Assembly: GCA_032158295.1 (NCBI GenBank)
Contig: CM063249.1
Coordinates: forward strand, 5,099,195 to 5,163,194
From: Pycnopodia helianthoides
Lineage: Eukaryota > Echinodermata > Asteroidea > Forcipulatida > Asteriidae
Direction: 5' to 3'
DNA: 64,000 bases
Positions 11,490 through 22,648 of this stretch are shown here, piece by piece. Each line of letters begins with the position of its first letter. Within the stretch, counting starts at the first letter, position 1. The notes under the pieces are model-generated. The model had not been told where the DNA came from. It ran no database searches and saw nothing but the letters and a program-made list of their open reading frames with translations. The translations under genes were made by a program, and so were the position numbers.

Positions 11490-12495
11490 ATAGCCCCTTT
11501 AGTTATGACTATGCCCACCCTACCCCCCCCCCCACACACCCCCAATGAAAATGTCTGGTACGCAACTACTGAAGTGTGACCGTTTCAACTTGATGTTTAA
11601 TTGTTTCCTTCTAGCAACCCAGTGTTCGAAGGTATAGAATGAATGTATTCCACAACCAGAACCTTGGGTTTCTGTTAACAAAGAGCTGACATCAAAGGTC
11701 TAAGGTTGCTTTCAGTACGTTGTGTACGTGCAATGTTTTTCTTGATGGCCATTGTTAAGTGTCAGTCTTTGCATTCGAAGTAATTCACCTTAAAACTTTG
11801 GTAAAACATTTCAGTGACATTTTATTTTCACTTATAATACCAGTAAGGTTTGGAGTGTGAATGCTATTTTTCACATTCATTGTGTAAAATTGCCTTCGCA
11901 TGTGGGTCTTTCCATAAATGAGGGGGTCAAAGCGTGACATGGTGTCAGTCTCAAAAGAAAAAGTACTTTTTATATTCTTTGCATGTTTAAGGGGTGGGGA
12001 TAGCTCATACGTTTAATGTATAACTTCAATTTCTCGAATCAGATTGTTTGTTTTCATATACGATCCAAAACTATCCATCACACTGTAACAGAGCCACTGG
12101 AGTCTCAGTTTCCTGTTACACAGTGTGAAACTTGTGACTTGTTTTGCCATAAATTAGTAGGATTTCATTGAAAATTTAAATTTCAAAGGGTAATATGTAA
12201 ACATCATTGGTATACTGTAATTCAGCTATTTTCAATGAAAACCTTCAAACATAGGCCAAGAAGTAATTTAAGCCGACAGTTTCACGCGTAACCGAGACAT
12301 TGGTGTCTTTGTTACACCGTGACTCAAAAAGTCCTCTCTCCCTTATTATGTATCATACATGTCTGAAACTAGCTACATGTGTGTAAGTTGAATTTATATA
12401 TTCTGTCTCTATACCGTGCAAAAAAAACTGTAAGAAAGTTAAAACTGGAAAATGTCCTCTTATAAACTTTTCATGAAGTGAATATTTTGTGGACA
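11490..12495. other. No gene recognised
   Basis: Lies 3' of gene B. A C-rich run is present near 11524-11533. No domain, exon or clear repeat boundary was seen. Confidence 0.4.
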
Positions 12496-12499
12496 TTTT

Positions 12500-12650
12500 A
12501 ACACTCCCTCGTCAGCTTGACTCAGATCCCATGCCCATGGGGTCTGACCCCTTTTCTTACGATTCAGCTAGATTCTTACACATTGACCCGGAAATGGGTC
12601 AGGCCCCCTGGAACCCGGAACCGGGTCAATAACCAAGGAGTTTTTAGGGC
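12500..12650. mobile_element. Decayed MITE of the 'gggtcaggcccc' family
   Basis: The blocks 'gggtcaggcccc', 'gaacccggaaccgggtcaa' and 'ggagtttttagggc' match the right part of the composite element at 28567-29168. It lies about 40 bp past the stop codon of gene B and may fall in its 3' UTR. Confidence 0.5.
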
Positions 12651-12687
12651 TTTCGATTAGGTTCCAGTCATACAGTAGACTTAAAAG

Positions 12688-14456
12688 TTAATAAATAGGC
12701 TGGGGATACGGCCCTATTTGTCTTGTGGCCAACCTCCCTCCATGAGGTATTTGACTTATTGGTGACCTTTCTCTCTCGTTTGTAGGAAAAACATTGAAAA
12801 TGGGATTCCGTACAGGGACTATTTCTGTAGGTCTTCTATTAACAGCACGGGGTACGAGGTTGTTCCCATCGGACTGGACAGTAGGTTTTTTCTTCTTCTT
12901 TGCAGGGATGCTGAGCAAAAGGAAAACGGGAATAAAGACGAGGCCGTGGAGTGTTCCCAAAGAGATCACCAGAAACATCGTCTTGAAGAATGTTCGGAAG
13001 ATGTAAGTGTCTGAGAAGGCGAGTATCAAGATGCCGAGAATGGTCGACAGGGATCCCTGGACGATGGGCATACCGATGGAGTACAGCGCGTGGATTGCAT
13101 TTTCACGACGTGAACCCCTGTTTCCTGAAATGTAGGCGTAGCTGATATGTGCAGAAAAATCTACACTGAAACCTATGCAGATGATTATATTGGTCATTGA
13201 TATGTTATCGAGGTTGACTTCCCATAAAGCCATGAACCCGATCACCCCTGTGACGATGGATGCTAGCGAGAGAGTGACGATGACAGAACATATGGGGTTG
13301 GGGATCATCAACATAGATACAACAAACATTGCACCGACGGCGATACCAAGATTTTGCATCGTGTTCGGGAAGATGGCGATAAACTGGTCAAAGAAGATAA
13401 AAGTTGGATGGTAGACAATGGCCGGGATCTCAGAACCCTCGGCTATTTCCCTCAGCGCTGTCATCATAGAGCTCTCTTTATTTGTTGAATCCAAGTCTTT
13501 CGTGGTAACAAAGAATCTTGAAGATTCGATACTTGAGTTATCATCGTTGAAGACAATATCCATTGAGTAATGTTGGAAGGCTGGGTGTTTGAGGAAAACT
13601 TCTCGGAGAGTGTATATGAACTGGGTCTCGGTTGTTTCGTTTAACCCCTTCAATTCTAGAAACGAAAGGTAGTCGCGAAGCCAAGACGAAGAGAGGTTTT
13701 GTGTCTTATCGTAGACATACTCACTCGCCTCCATCTTCACAAGCGTCTGCTCCATGTGATCTTGAATTAGTGGGTGCCAGATATCTCTCCGCTCCGTAAA
13801 CACTAAGGCAATGTGAGGGCCGTACGATGAGAAATAGGCACGTGCATCATCTAAGTAATTAGCTCCATACGAGTTATCACGTGCTAAGTTCCTGAGGCTA
13901 AGTCCCGTTTCCACCTGAGTACATTCAAAGATAGCTATGGCTAAGTAACCAGCATACAGGACTACAATGATTGGTATCGCCCACCAGCTTGTGATGACAG
14001 GGCCGTAATACCTCCTGAAGAATATCATCACGGCATGCTCATTGGGAGTTCTAAGCTCAAGACGTGGTTTTGGAGTACCGCCTGCACGAAAGATGGCGGA
14101 GATGGAATCTGAAGTCCTCTTAGACTCGACCTTACACTCACAGCAACAGCAACATAAGCAAGCATTTCTGTTAGCTGCCTCCCGTCGACCGGTCAGTACC
14201 AAACAGGCACCGAAGAATGTTATCTGAAACAGGTAATCAAAGATAACAGCAGTGCCCAAATACAAACAAAATATTCTCACAGACTTAAAAACCGTGATGG
14301 TTCCAACACCAAAGGCCAAGGCATCAGTCACAGACGTGATGGTAATAGACATAGCGGCCTCGGAGAAGGCTTCGCGCATGCGTTGTTCCACAGGCAGCTC
14401 GGCATTCGTCTTGCGCCAAGCAGCAAGCATAATGAACATATCATCAACTCCAATGC
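12688..14456 (-). CDS. Patched-domain protein gene B, C-terminal exon
   Basis: This completes gene B. The exon begins after an AG acceptor at 14458-14457 in phase 1, so the split codon joins to give GIGVDD in TM4. In the joined 919-aa protein the exon carries residues 331-919: the end of TM4 (GIGVDDMFIM), TM5 (SITITSVTDALAFG), TM6 (IFCLYLGTAVIFDY), a cytosolic loop with a run of cysteines (CLCCCCCEC, about residues 430-438), TM7 (about 488-507), the second large extracellular loop, and TM8-12 with the second GxxxD motif GFSVD (about 759-763). The paired GxxxD motifs of TM4 and TM10 are the ion-relay positions of the RND fold shared by Patched, Dispatched, NPC1 and bacterial RND pumps. The C-tail is short, basic (KKKKK) and ends in PYPQPIY. 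The protein is probably a plasma-membrane sterol/lipid-handling protein; its substrate is unknown. Confidence 0.93.
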
Positions 14457-15099
14457 CTGAAGAAAGAAGAAGACAAAAAAATAGGCATTTAGTTGTTACG
14501 ACAACACAAAACGAGGTGTTTATACTAATTGTTCATCTATGAATTGAGTTTCAATCTACATGATCTCATGATTCAAGATCCAAGATTTGAGATTCATAGG
14601 CCTATTGAATGGTTGATGTCGATATATGGCACAGTAAGCCTTCTAAGTATGGTGTCCGTCATCAATTTAATGGTTTGCAATACCTTTCCTCGATGTGTAA
14701 GTGTATTATGTAGTGAATTTTGATGTTGTTCTGTTCAGGAGTTTTATTTTAGGAATCGATAACGTTTGGATTAATGTCACCAGAGGGCGCTGTGTGTATT
14801 GACGACGTCATCATTAAATCATTTGAAAGGTCATGGGTCATTAGTAATTTCACATAAACCAATGTTCTAGTTCCCTTTCACATCGGCTACTATTCAAGGT
14901 ACAGAACGATGACAATAGGTTTTCGGCTGTTGGCAATCGGTAAAACACCGGGAAAACACCGGAAAAAAACCCATGAAGTTTTTTAAAAAATTGTTTTCTG
15001 GTGTTTGTTATTGTTTCTTTGTGCCCCCTCAATAAATCAACACACACACACACAAAGGAAGTACTCACGTCTTAATCCTTTCCCAAGATTTATAGTATT

Positions 15100-16100
15100 A
15101 CAGTCATGAATGATCACAGGCCAGTGGCTTTAACAGCCTTACCAATGAAAGATTGTTTAAGAATGTTCTGAGCCCAATGCAGTTCGCCTATCAGGGAAAT
15201 CGCAGTTGTAGTGATGCTATTTAAAGGAACATTACAGAATTGGTAAGAAAAAAAATTGTAAAAATATCTTTCGATCACAGATTTACATAAAACTTACACG
15301 GTCTATTGATGATGATAGTAGAAAACATCCCTTGAAACTTCTACAGGTTTGTCAGTTTATGTATATGGTGGATTACATAAAGTGCTTACACTGCCAGCAA
15401 CTGTTTTGTTAGCAAAACCAATTCTGTAATGTTCCTTTAAACAGTGTTGGATAAATTGTATGCTCACTTTGAACGAGTTCGCTGTGATAGTTCAGCTAGA
15501 GTTATGGTTTTTGATTTCTCTTCAGCATTTAACACTACTCAGCCACACGTACACAAGTCTCTCTTGTACTGGATTTTAAATAACTCGACAAATCGTTCTC
15601 AGTATGTTAAAATTAACGTGATGACACACGGTCTAATTTGATTTATTCAAATACTGGTGCTCCACAAGGCACGGTTGTGGCTCAGTTCCTTTTTTTCATT
15701 AGACACCAGATTGTCGGTCTTCTGACACGTCGTGTCCTTTTAGTTAAATTCGCCGACGACACTGCGATGTTTGGTCTGATTAGTAAGGATGATGATCGCT
15801 TGCATCAAGATCGACTTCAACAATTTTGTCAAGTACTGTTGTTTAAATTATCTCAAACTAAATGTCTCTAAAACTAAAGAAATGGTTATAGACATATCGA
15901 AAATCACGTTGTCTGCGATCTTGAAAGACAGGGTGGTGGAACGTGCCACTTGTTATAAATATTATGTGTGTCATGACAATGAACTGGGTTGGCAAGAACA
16001 TGTGGATTCCCTTGTGAAATAAATGAACTCTCGCATGTTCTGTCTCGGAAAATTGAAATCGTTTCATGTCAATCGGTGAACGGGTCAAGTTACTATAGTT
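15100..16100 (+). pseudogene. Non-LTR retrotransposon RT remnant (Rex1/BabaR-like style), split by a MITE
   Basis: Three-frame translation gives NDHRPVALTALPMK and MQFAYQGNRSCSDAI (about 15109-15220). The 212-bp MITE then interrupts, and after it come VLDKLYAHFE, MVFDFSSAFNTTQPH (RT motif A, about 15505-15548), GAPQGTVV (15656-15679), LVKFADDTAMF (the catalytic F-x-DD box, about 15744-15775) and LKLNVSKTKEMVIDI. At least two frameshifts are needed after the MITE, so the copy is inactive. The 3' part may run to about 16430, where no further motif is clear. Confidence 0.85.
15221..15440. mobile_element. TTAA-MITE family I, internally deleted copy 1
   Basis: TTAA + AGGAACATTACAGAATTGGT ... ACCAATTCTGTAATGTTCCT + TTAA. 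At 212 bp between TTAAs it lacks about 170 bp of the interior present in the other four copies. It lies inside the LINE RT frame, and removing it with one TTAA rejoins the RT at DAI-L. The orientation is opposite to copies 2-4. Confidence 0.9.
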
Positions 16101-16437
16101 TTTTGTTTCATTTTAAGTCCAGAAGTTGATTCAACTTGAATCTGTAGATGACCGATACGATAGAAAAGCTTCACTAAATCACTTCTTTTGCAATTAACCA
16201 CTGCCGACCGGCACAACCTTTACCAGTCTGGTCAAATGTCCTCTTGTAACAGAGTCCCATTGAATAGGCTTAATATGGCTTCTTTCAAGAACCTTGGTCA
16301 TCTGAGTCATTAGTTTCTAAACTCCATAAAAAGGTTAAATTTAAATTGTTTGCATAATTTAAAATCGAGTTACATAACGGTTTGTTTGCAATTAGAAGTA
16401 CCTGTATATAAAGTTGTAAATAAAAAAAATACCTTAT

Positions 16438-16829
16438 TTAAAGGAACATTACAGAATTGGTTTTTGCTAACAAAACAGTTGCTGGCAGTGTAAGCACTTT
16501 ATGTAATCCACCATATACATAAACTGACAAACCTGTAGAAGTTTGAGATTGATCGGCCATCTGGGTCACGAGAAAATAGTGAAAAACCGATTACACATTT
16601 GCATGAAATCATATAGATTCAACAAGTGAATAAAACGCTCACTGAGCGATAAACTCCAATCGGAAAATTGGTTTATTCATTTCTCATCAAATATGGCATT
16701 TCAGACAGATATATTTCAAGGTATGTTTTCTACCATCATCATCATTAGACCGTAAGTTTTATTTAAATCTGTGATAAAAAAGTATAATTTACAAGTTTTT
16801 TTCTTACCAATTCTGTAATGTTCCTTTAA
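16438..16829. mobile_element. TTAA-MITE family I, copy 2
   Basis: The element is 384 bp (16442-16825) with near-perfect 20-bp inverted termini AGGAACATTACAGAATTGGT and is flanked by TTAA on each side. The interior has 'gttgctggcagtgtaagca', 'tttgagat.gatcggccat' and 'gctcactgagcgataaac' and has no coding capacity. It lies just upstream of the second LINE remnant. Confidence 0.92.
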
Positions 16830-16837
16830 AGGTTTTC

Positions 16838-18145
16838 AAAAATTGATTTCGCAATAATAATGTGGCACATTGCCTTCAAAAGTTTACTTCCCATTATCTA
16901 GTTAAACTTGTTGATAATTTAAACGCTCATGCCGAGCTTATGAAGAGTCACAGTTTCTTGGTTGTCACAGATTTTACTAAGGCATTTGATCTTGTTGATC
17001 ATAATATTGTTATTCGTGGTTTTCTTCATCTGGGTGCACGCCAATCGATTGTCCCTTGGGTTTGAAGCTTTAACCTAGAAATCACAGTGTGTCAGATATA
17101 AACATATTCTGTCAAATTGTAATGTCCTCAAGGGTGGTCTTAACAGTCCTGTTCATTCTGAAAATGTCACTTAATTACAGTCGATTGCTTAGTTTGAAAT
17201 ATGTTGACGATTTGACTATTGTGGAGAACAGTGGAGGTAAACGATTCTCACAATATGCAATCTGTTTTGAATGAGTTTAGTGAATGGGCTATTCAAAACA
17301 ATATGAAAATCAACCCATGATAAATGCGCTACAGTGACTGTGTGCTATATGCAGACAATCCCCCCACCTTCCTCCTCTACAAATTTCATCCACTGATCTC
17401 CAAACTGTCGACTGCGTTAAGATTCTTTGCGTTCTAATTAGTTCTGACCTCAAATGGGATAAACGTGTTGATCAGATTTATCGTAAAGCTAACAGTAAGG
17501 TACACAATCATGCTTAAACTATTAAAAAAAGTCCACTTAATTTATAAGGGTTACATACGACCATTGCCGGAGTACGCACCTCCAGTATGGAATGCAGTGT
17601 TAACTAGAGCTCACGGCAACAAATTGGAGATTATTCAAAAGCTTGCTCCTGACATTATTATTGGGCTTGGGTTACGTAAATTACGATCATGCGCTTATTC
17701 AATGAAATTAAGTGTCACTCCATGACCGCAGACAATGTCTTTGCATCACCTTTGCAACAAAGCTGAAACATTCCGACGTGTTCCGTCAGTGGTTACCCAA
17801 GCCAAGAGGTTGTAGTGTGCCATATCAATTAAGAAACAATAACACTCTTTCCGAAATTGAGTGCAAAACAAACAGAAACAAAATAGTCCGATACCTTCTT
17901 TTGTCAAGATTTTAAACCAAGTCTAAATTTTTCCTTTTCAAAATGTGTGCCAAATGTTTGTTTTGTTTGTTTTTTGTTTGTTTTCTGGATGTATTTTTGT
18001 GTCATATGTAAATCCTATATATTTTTTAAATAGTAATTTGATGTACATTGTAATGTTTTAAATTTTTGATTTTGTAGCAATTTAGCCCCTGGGCTATAAA
18101 AATACATTGTTTTAATAAACCAGAATTAATAATAACAATAATAAT
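16838..18145 (+). pseudogene. Second non-LTR retrotransposon RT remnant with 3' end
   Basis: Order of motifs: HYLVKLVDNLNAHAEL, then FLVVTDFTKAFDLVDHNIV (RT motif A, about 16951-17012), LKYVDDLTIVE (catalytic Y-x-DD, about 17195-17225), IYKGYIRPLPEYAPPVWNAV and NKLEIIQKLAPDIIIGLG (thumb/C-terminal region, about 17543-17672), and RRQCLCITFATKLKHS...FRQWLPKPRG (C-terminal end, about 17725-17810). These sit in several frames, so the element is dead. The tail includes 'taataaaccagaattaata' followed by an AAT/AAC microsatellite at about 18118-18148. It is a jockey/CR1-like clade in style; the exact clade is not assigned. Confidence 0.85.
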
Positions 18146-18202
18146 AAAAATCTCTAAAAACTTTGCTATTTGGAAATACTCCTGACGTACAGTGTATTGT
18201 AA

Positions 18203-18621
18203 TTAATAATAATACGGACTTATATATCGCTTTATGACACCAATTGGCGTCTCAAAGCACTCAGTATTTTTTCCTGCAAGGTATGCGTAGCTACGTTTTG
18301 AAGTATGAGACCTGTTCCTTTACATAGCACCATGCATGTAATGGTTTACTAGGTGCTTTGGCGCAATATGCTGCCGATCAAACCAGGAACACCGTAACAA
18401 ACCCCTTCTCTTTACGATAAGTGTACTGGGTTCTTTTACGTGCATTACACAACACACGGGACCAACGGCTTTACGTCCCATCCGAAGGACGCAGCAATAA
18501 TGGTTAAGTGTCTTGCTTAAGGACACAAGTGTCACGACTGGGACTCAAACCCACAACTCTGCTGAACAGAAACACCAGAGCTTGAGTCCGGTGCTCTTAT
18601 CCGCTCGGCCACGACACGCCA
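18203..18621 (-). mobile_element. tRNA-Leu-derived SINE
   Basis: On the minus strand from 18620 the head is tRNA-like, with A box TGGCCGAGCGG (about 18610-18600), a CAA triplet in an anticodon-like position (gactCAAgct), and B box GGTTTGAGTCC (18551-18541). The body has the blocks 'gtccttaagcaagacactta' and 'ggatgggacgtaaagccgt', and the tail ends in TATTATTA. A partial second member lies at 63838-64000. ATTAATTA-like words flank both ends and may be the target-site duplication. Confidence 0.85.
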
Positions 18622-18954
18622 TTAATTAGTGAGTATTGCAAAAAACATCGCCTCCGGAAATACAACCAGGTTTCAGGTCTATTTCCATACTATATAAGGC
18701 AGCACAATATAAGGGAAAAACTTTAAATGAACTTAATAATAGTATGGGGAGGTCAGACAAGAAGCTTGTACAAAGGTCTGCCCTCTTCACAAAAAATACA
18801 TATCAACATCTAGTTATAATCATCATATGTTTTTGTTATTAAATTAAACACTTCAGTTTACTAAATAATTCGTAACCTGATAGGTCAATAAATAAAATCT
18901 TGTAGTATTACATCTTTAACTAAAGGATATTAGTAATTTTGTCACATGGCAGTT

Positions 18955-19075
18955 CAGTTAATAATTATCTAAAGCTCCTTGTTACCTTAAGAAGAAACTA
19001 TAAATGAATAGTAAACTTGCGGGTACAACCATGTGTAAAATCTCTTTTGTGGGAGTGTTGTTGGCTGATGACCGG
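18955..19075 (-). repeat. Inverted copy of the dispersed terminal repeat seen at 4090-4210
   Basis: On the minus strand the blocks 'gagattttacacatggttg', 'gtacccgcaagtttact' and a following T/A-rich stretch match 4140-4210 and 20390-20450. It may belong to the Penelope-type terminus noted at 3920-4210. Confidence 0.45.
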
Positions 19076-19230
19076 TGAAGCGTGTGGCTGCTTGCTTGAT
19101 GTGTGTGCGTTGGAGTGTGTCAATGTTGTTCGCATCATGGCATGGAACAGTTATTAGACTTCACCTTGTGGTTGTATTCTGCTATATCGTACTCATGTGC
19201 AGACATTGCTAGGGAAATATTGCGCTTGTT

Positions 19231-19388
19231 AGAGTAGTGGCTTAGGTCTTAAACCGGCCAATTAAAACCGGCAAGGTCGTTGCCGTGTTATAAAGGCGAG
19301 GTCCTTGTGATAAAGGCGAGGTCCTTTATCACACGGTCACGACCCTGCAAGGTTTTTAAACGGCCGGTTAAGACTGCGTCACTACTCT
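19231..19388. mobile_element. Small foldback MITE (AGAGTAGTG termini)
   Basis: Begins AGAGTAGTGGCTTAGGTCTT and ends with the inverted AAGACTGCGTCACTACTCT. The inner arms pair through 'aaaccggcc' and 'ggccggtt'. The centre holds a short direct repeat 'ataaaggcgaggtcctt'. Length is about 158 bp. Confidence 0.65.
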
Positions 19389-19643
19389 TTTATTTCCATT
19401 CATAAATGCACTTTTTGGTAAAAAGCGTAATATTGTTGGAAATTCTCAACTTTTCAGTTAACTTTTAATTCTTGTCACGTCCTCGGGCCCTGTTTCGCGA
19501 AGGATATGCATGCCACGCTCAACAGTTGTGTGTACGCGCGCATACTAATAACACGAACAGATTTTAGATTGAATATCAGTATGTATTGATTGCGTTTCGC
19601 GTAAATTAGCGCCTGCGTATAACCTTGGGCGCCACAGGTACGT

Positions 19644-19685
19644 TTAAACCATAGAGCTATATATATAGCTCTATGGTTTAAACAC
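19644..19685. repeat. Perfect 42-bp palindrome
   Basis: GTTTAAACCATAGAGCTATAT is followed at once by its exact reverse complement, with no spacer. It lies just outside the hairpin element at 19699-19861. Confidence 0.9.
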
Positions 19686-19698
19686 TTCTAGTATACAA

Positions 19699-19861
19699 AT
19701 ATTGACTGCTTCAAGTGCTATGGTTAAAACTACGACGCCCGAGGTGATCCCCGGCGCATTCTATTTTCCCGAGGCGAAGCCGAGGAAAAATAAATCGCGC
19801 CGGGGATCACCAAGGGCGTCGTAGTTTTTACCTTAGCACGAGTAAAATAAGTCAATATTTG
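19699..19861. mobile_element. Hairpin MITE with GC-rich arms
   Basis: The outer ends AAATATTGACT and AGTCAATATTT are inverted. The inner arms 'ctacgacgcccgaggtgatc' and 'gatcaccaagggcgtcgtag' pair over about 45 bp around a 'cccgaggcgaagccgagg' centre. It is non-coding and strongly structured. Confidence 0.7.
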
Positions 19862-21021
19862 TTTTATAACACCCCGTACAAAAGACGTATAGGTACCACG
19901 AAGCTGCTGTTGCTATGGGTGTAGTACATTGGTTGCCATGTGATAGTACATCGGTTGCCATGTGATAGTACATCGGCGGCCGTGTGATAGTACCGCGCGG
20001 TTCACGCGCGGTTTCTATTAAAACTAAGACATATCATGTGACGCGCTCTAAACCAATCAAAAGGCAGAATATTTGTAAGGGGTGTTATAACCGTGTCTAT
20101 ATCATCCGTTTGAACACGGCCACGTGATGTCCTCTCGACCAATCAGAATGGATAAACTGTCCCGGGTATTTATGAATAAAACTTAAATCTAAGATGAAAA
20201 CTAGTTTTAAAGCTATAGTGATAAACTTAAATCTTGATCATTCTTTTATGGATACCAAACATTTTTGGAAGCATCCTAGAACACTGTTATACAAAAGCTC
20301 TTTTTTCTCTGCAGTATATAACTTCACACGTGAACTATATCAAAAACGTCAAGACCACACCGGCTCTTTTAAGAGCCAACACTCCCAAAAAAGAGATTTA
20401 CACATGGTTGTACCCGCAAGTTTACTACTTATTTATAGTTTCTTCTTATTCTTGTCCACACCATGCAATTAGCTTCAAACAATACTCTAGTTATCATTAA
20501 CCAAATTGAAAAGGAGTTTTTTTAAAGTAATTCTCACATACTCTAATTGAAGTCAATGGGCAGAAAGATCATGTTTGGTTCCAAATGAGAGGTCCCTGTT
20601 ATTTACTAGCAGTTGAGAGGTGGAGGGATGTTCTAACTTTACTTAGATGAAGTTTATTTGATGCCCTGTGTTGAAAGTATGAATATCAGTGTTCCTTACA
20701 CACAACAACCAGCGTAGCATACTGTCCGCCATTTTTGTGGAGTCAAACATTTTGTTCTACAAAATAGCGGACCGTGTTCTGTCATTAATTTTTTTTACAA
20801 AATACACCACAGCTTCACGGGATATTTACGTGAATCACAATATTCTGCTTTTAAAATATATTTCCAACCATATACTTTTCATAGCAAACGCTTTCTATAG
20901 CCCAACAAAGCGTCCGATCCAAAGGCAATGTGTCCCTTTGAAAGAAGAGCAAGTCTGCAGTCTTGTCGAATTAACAAGCGACACGTCAGTATATTAAAAA
21001 CAAACCAGATGATATTCATAA

Positions 21022-22593
21022 GGGTCATTCCGTGTCAATTCAACACGCTTTTGGACCTGACCGTCACGGATTAAAATGAAATTTTGTGTGCTGATTGGAC
21101 TCAATGAGAAACCCCCAGAACCGAATTTTTTTGTCGTTCGGTTGATTACTTTTTGAGATATGGGTTAACGAACTTTTGACTAATTAGCATGACCTGCTGT
21201 GTTTGGACATTCATATTTCCAAAAGTAAAGCACCTACAGAGATAAAATTTACATCATTTAAAAGCTCTTGAAATGGCCCGTATTTGATAACATAAAATCA
21301 AAATTATACCGCATACCACAACAAAGTTACGCAAAAATATGACCTTTGATCTTGATTTGCGAAAATGCGTATTTTTCAAAATGCGTAATTTTTTTTTCCA
21401 TTTTTAGCTTAAGATGTAAGCAACATTTTCAAAAAAAAATTTGGATGGGCACTCTTACAGTTTTTTAGTTATGATTATTTGAACATTAAAATGTACACAT
21501 TGTACATGTTCAAATGTACACGTACAGTGTAATATGTATAGTAATGTGTAATGTACATTTGATAGATGCAACATTTGCATTGGGGATAAAGAAAATAATT
21601 TGTTTTTACCCTCACATTGTTGTGTATTAAGTACTGTATACTCAGTTCTGTGAAAAGAAATCTACTGGCAAATCACTCGGGGGGGGTCATACCATGGTCA
21701 AACCCATGACCTTTGCATTGCTAGAGCAGATATCTTACCACTAGACCACCCAACTAGCCCGGCAGCTATCCTTTGTTTTAGCAGCGGACAAACATTAACA
21801 TCTATTAATTAAATCATTGCTGCTTAAACGTAGCATTTGAACTGCCTCTAACTGCCTGGCAATCTTAGTGGTCTAGTGGTAAGACATCTGCTCTACCTAT
21901 GCAATAGGTTGTGGGTTCGAATTCCATCTGCGTGATTGCCAGTGGATTTTTTTTTCCCTCTGAACTCGGGAAAGTACTCTGTATATAGTACACATCAGTG
22001 AAGGGGAAAAACAATTTATTTTCTTTATCCCCAATGCAAATGTAGCATCTATTAAATGTACATTACACATTACTATACATAATACACTGTACGTGTACAT
22101 TTGAACATGTACAATACGTACATTTTAATGTTCAAATAATCATAACTAAAAAACTGTAAGAGTGCCCATCCAAATTTTTTTTTTAAATGTTGCTTACATC
22201 TTAAGCTAAAAATGGAAAAAAAAAATTACGCATTTTGAAAAATACGCATTTTCGCAAATCAAGATCAAAGGTCATATTTTTGCGTAACTTTGTTGTGGTA
22301 TGCGGTATAATTTTGATTTTATGTTATCAAATACGGGCCATTTCAAGAGCTTTTAAATGATGTAAATTTTATCTCTGTAGGTGCTTTACTTTTGGAAATA
22401 TGAATGTCCAAACACAGCAGGTCATGCTAATTAGTCAAAGGTTCGTTAACCCATATCTCAAAAAGTAATCAACCGAACGACACAAAAATTTCGGTTCTGG
22501 GGGTTTCTCATTGAGTCCAATCAGCACACAAAATTTCATTTTAATCCGTGACGGTCAGGTCCAAAAGCGTGTTGAATTGACACGGAATGACCC
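21022..22593. mobile_element. 1.57-kb palindromic foldback element in gene B intron, with tRNA-like tips
   Basis: The ends GGGTCATTCCGTGTCAATTC and GAATTGACACGGAATGACCC are perfect inverted repeats. The arms stay near-identical for about 580 bp and then more loosely to about 750 bp (left 21022-21780, right 21840-22593). ATAA flanks both sides (21018-21021 and 22594-22597). Each arm ends inwardly in tRNA-like sequence: the right arm (21863-21940) has A box TGGTCTAGTGG and B box GGTTCGAATTCC between GGCAATC and GATTGCC; the left arm (21664-21760) has a decayed inverted copy. There is no transposase. It starts 55 bp inside the intron, past the exon 1 donor of gene B. The corresponding place in gene A (about 2551-2565) is empty. 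Confidence 0.9.
21863..21942 (+). other. tRNA-like sequence (tRNA-derived, not a clean tRNA gene)
   Basis: TGGTCTAGTGG (A-box-like) and GGTTCGAATTCC (B-box-like) have normal spacing. GGCAATC/GATTGCC could close the fold, but eight extra bases sit between the T arm and the 3' strand, and the anticodon arm is irregular. It is better read as a tRNA-derived SINE head or promoter inside the foldback. Confidence 0.6.
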
Positions 22594-22648
22594 ATAATAT
22601 AAACACACATTTTATCAGCATTTATGATTTTTTTAAATTTAAACTTAC

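Noticed and set aside
12794..14542. Plus-strand open frames opposite the Patched exons
   Set aside because: They are antisense shadows of conserved minus-strand coding sequence.
21863..21942. A functional tRNA gene
   Set aside because: The anticodon arm is irregular and extra bases precede the acceptor 3' strand, so it is better explained as a tRNA-derived repeat.
22536..22648. Extension of the gene B N-terminal frame past GAAPFLIIG
   Set aside because: It lies beyond a canonical GT donor, enters the foldback element, and differs from gene A and gene C after the splice site.
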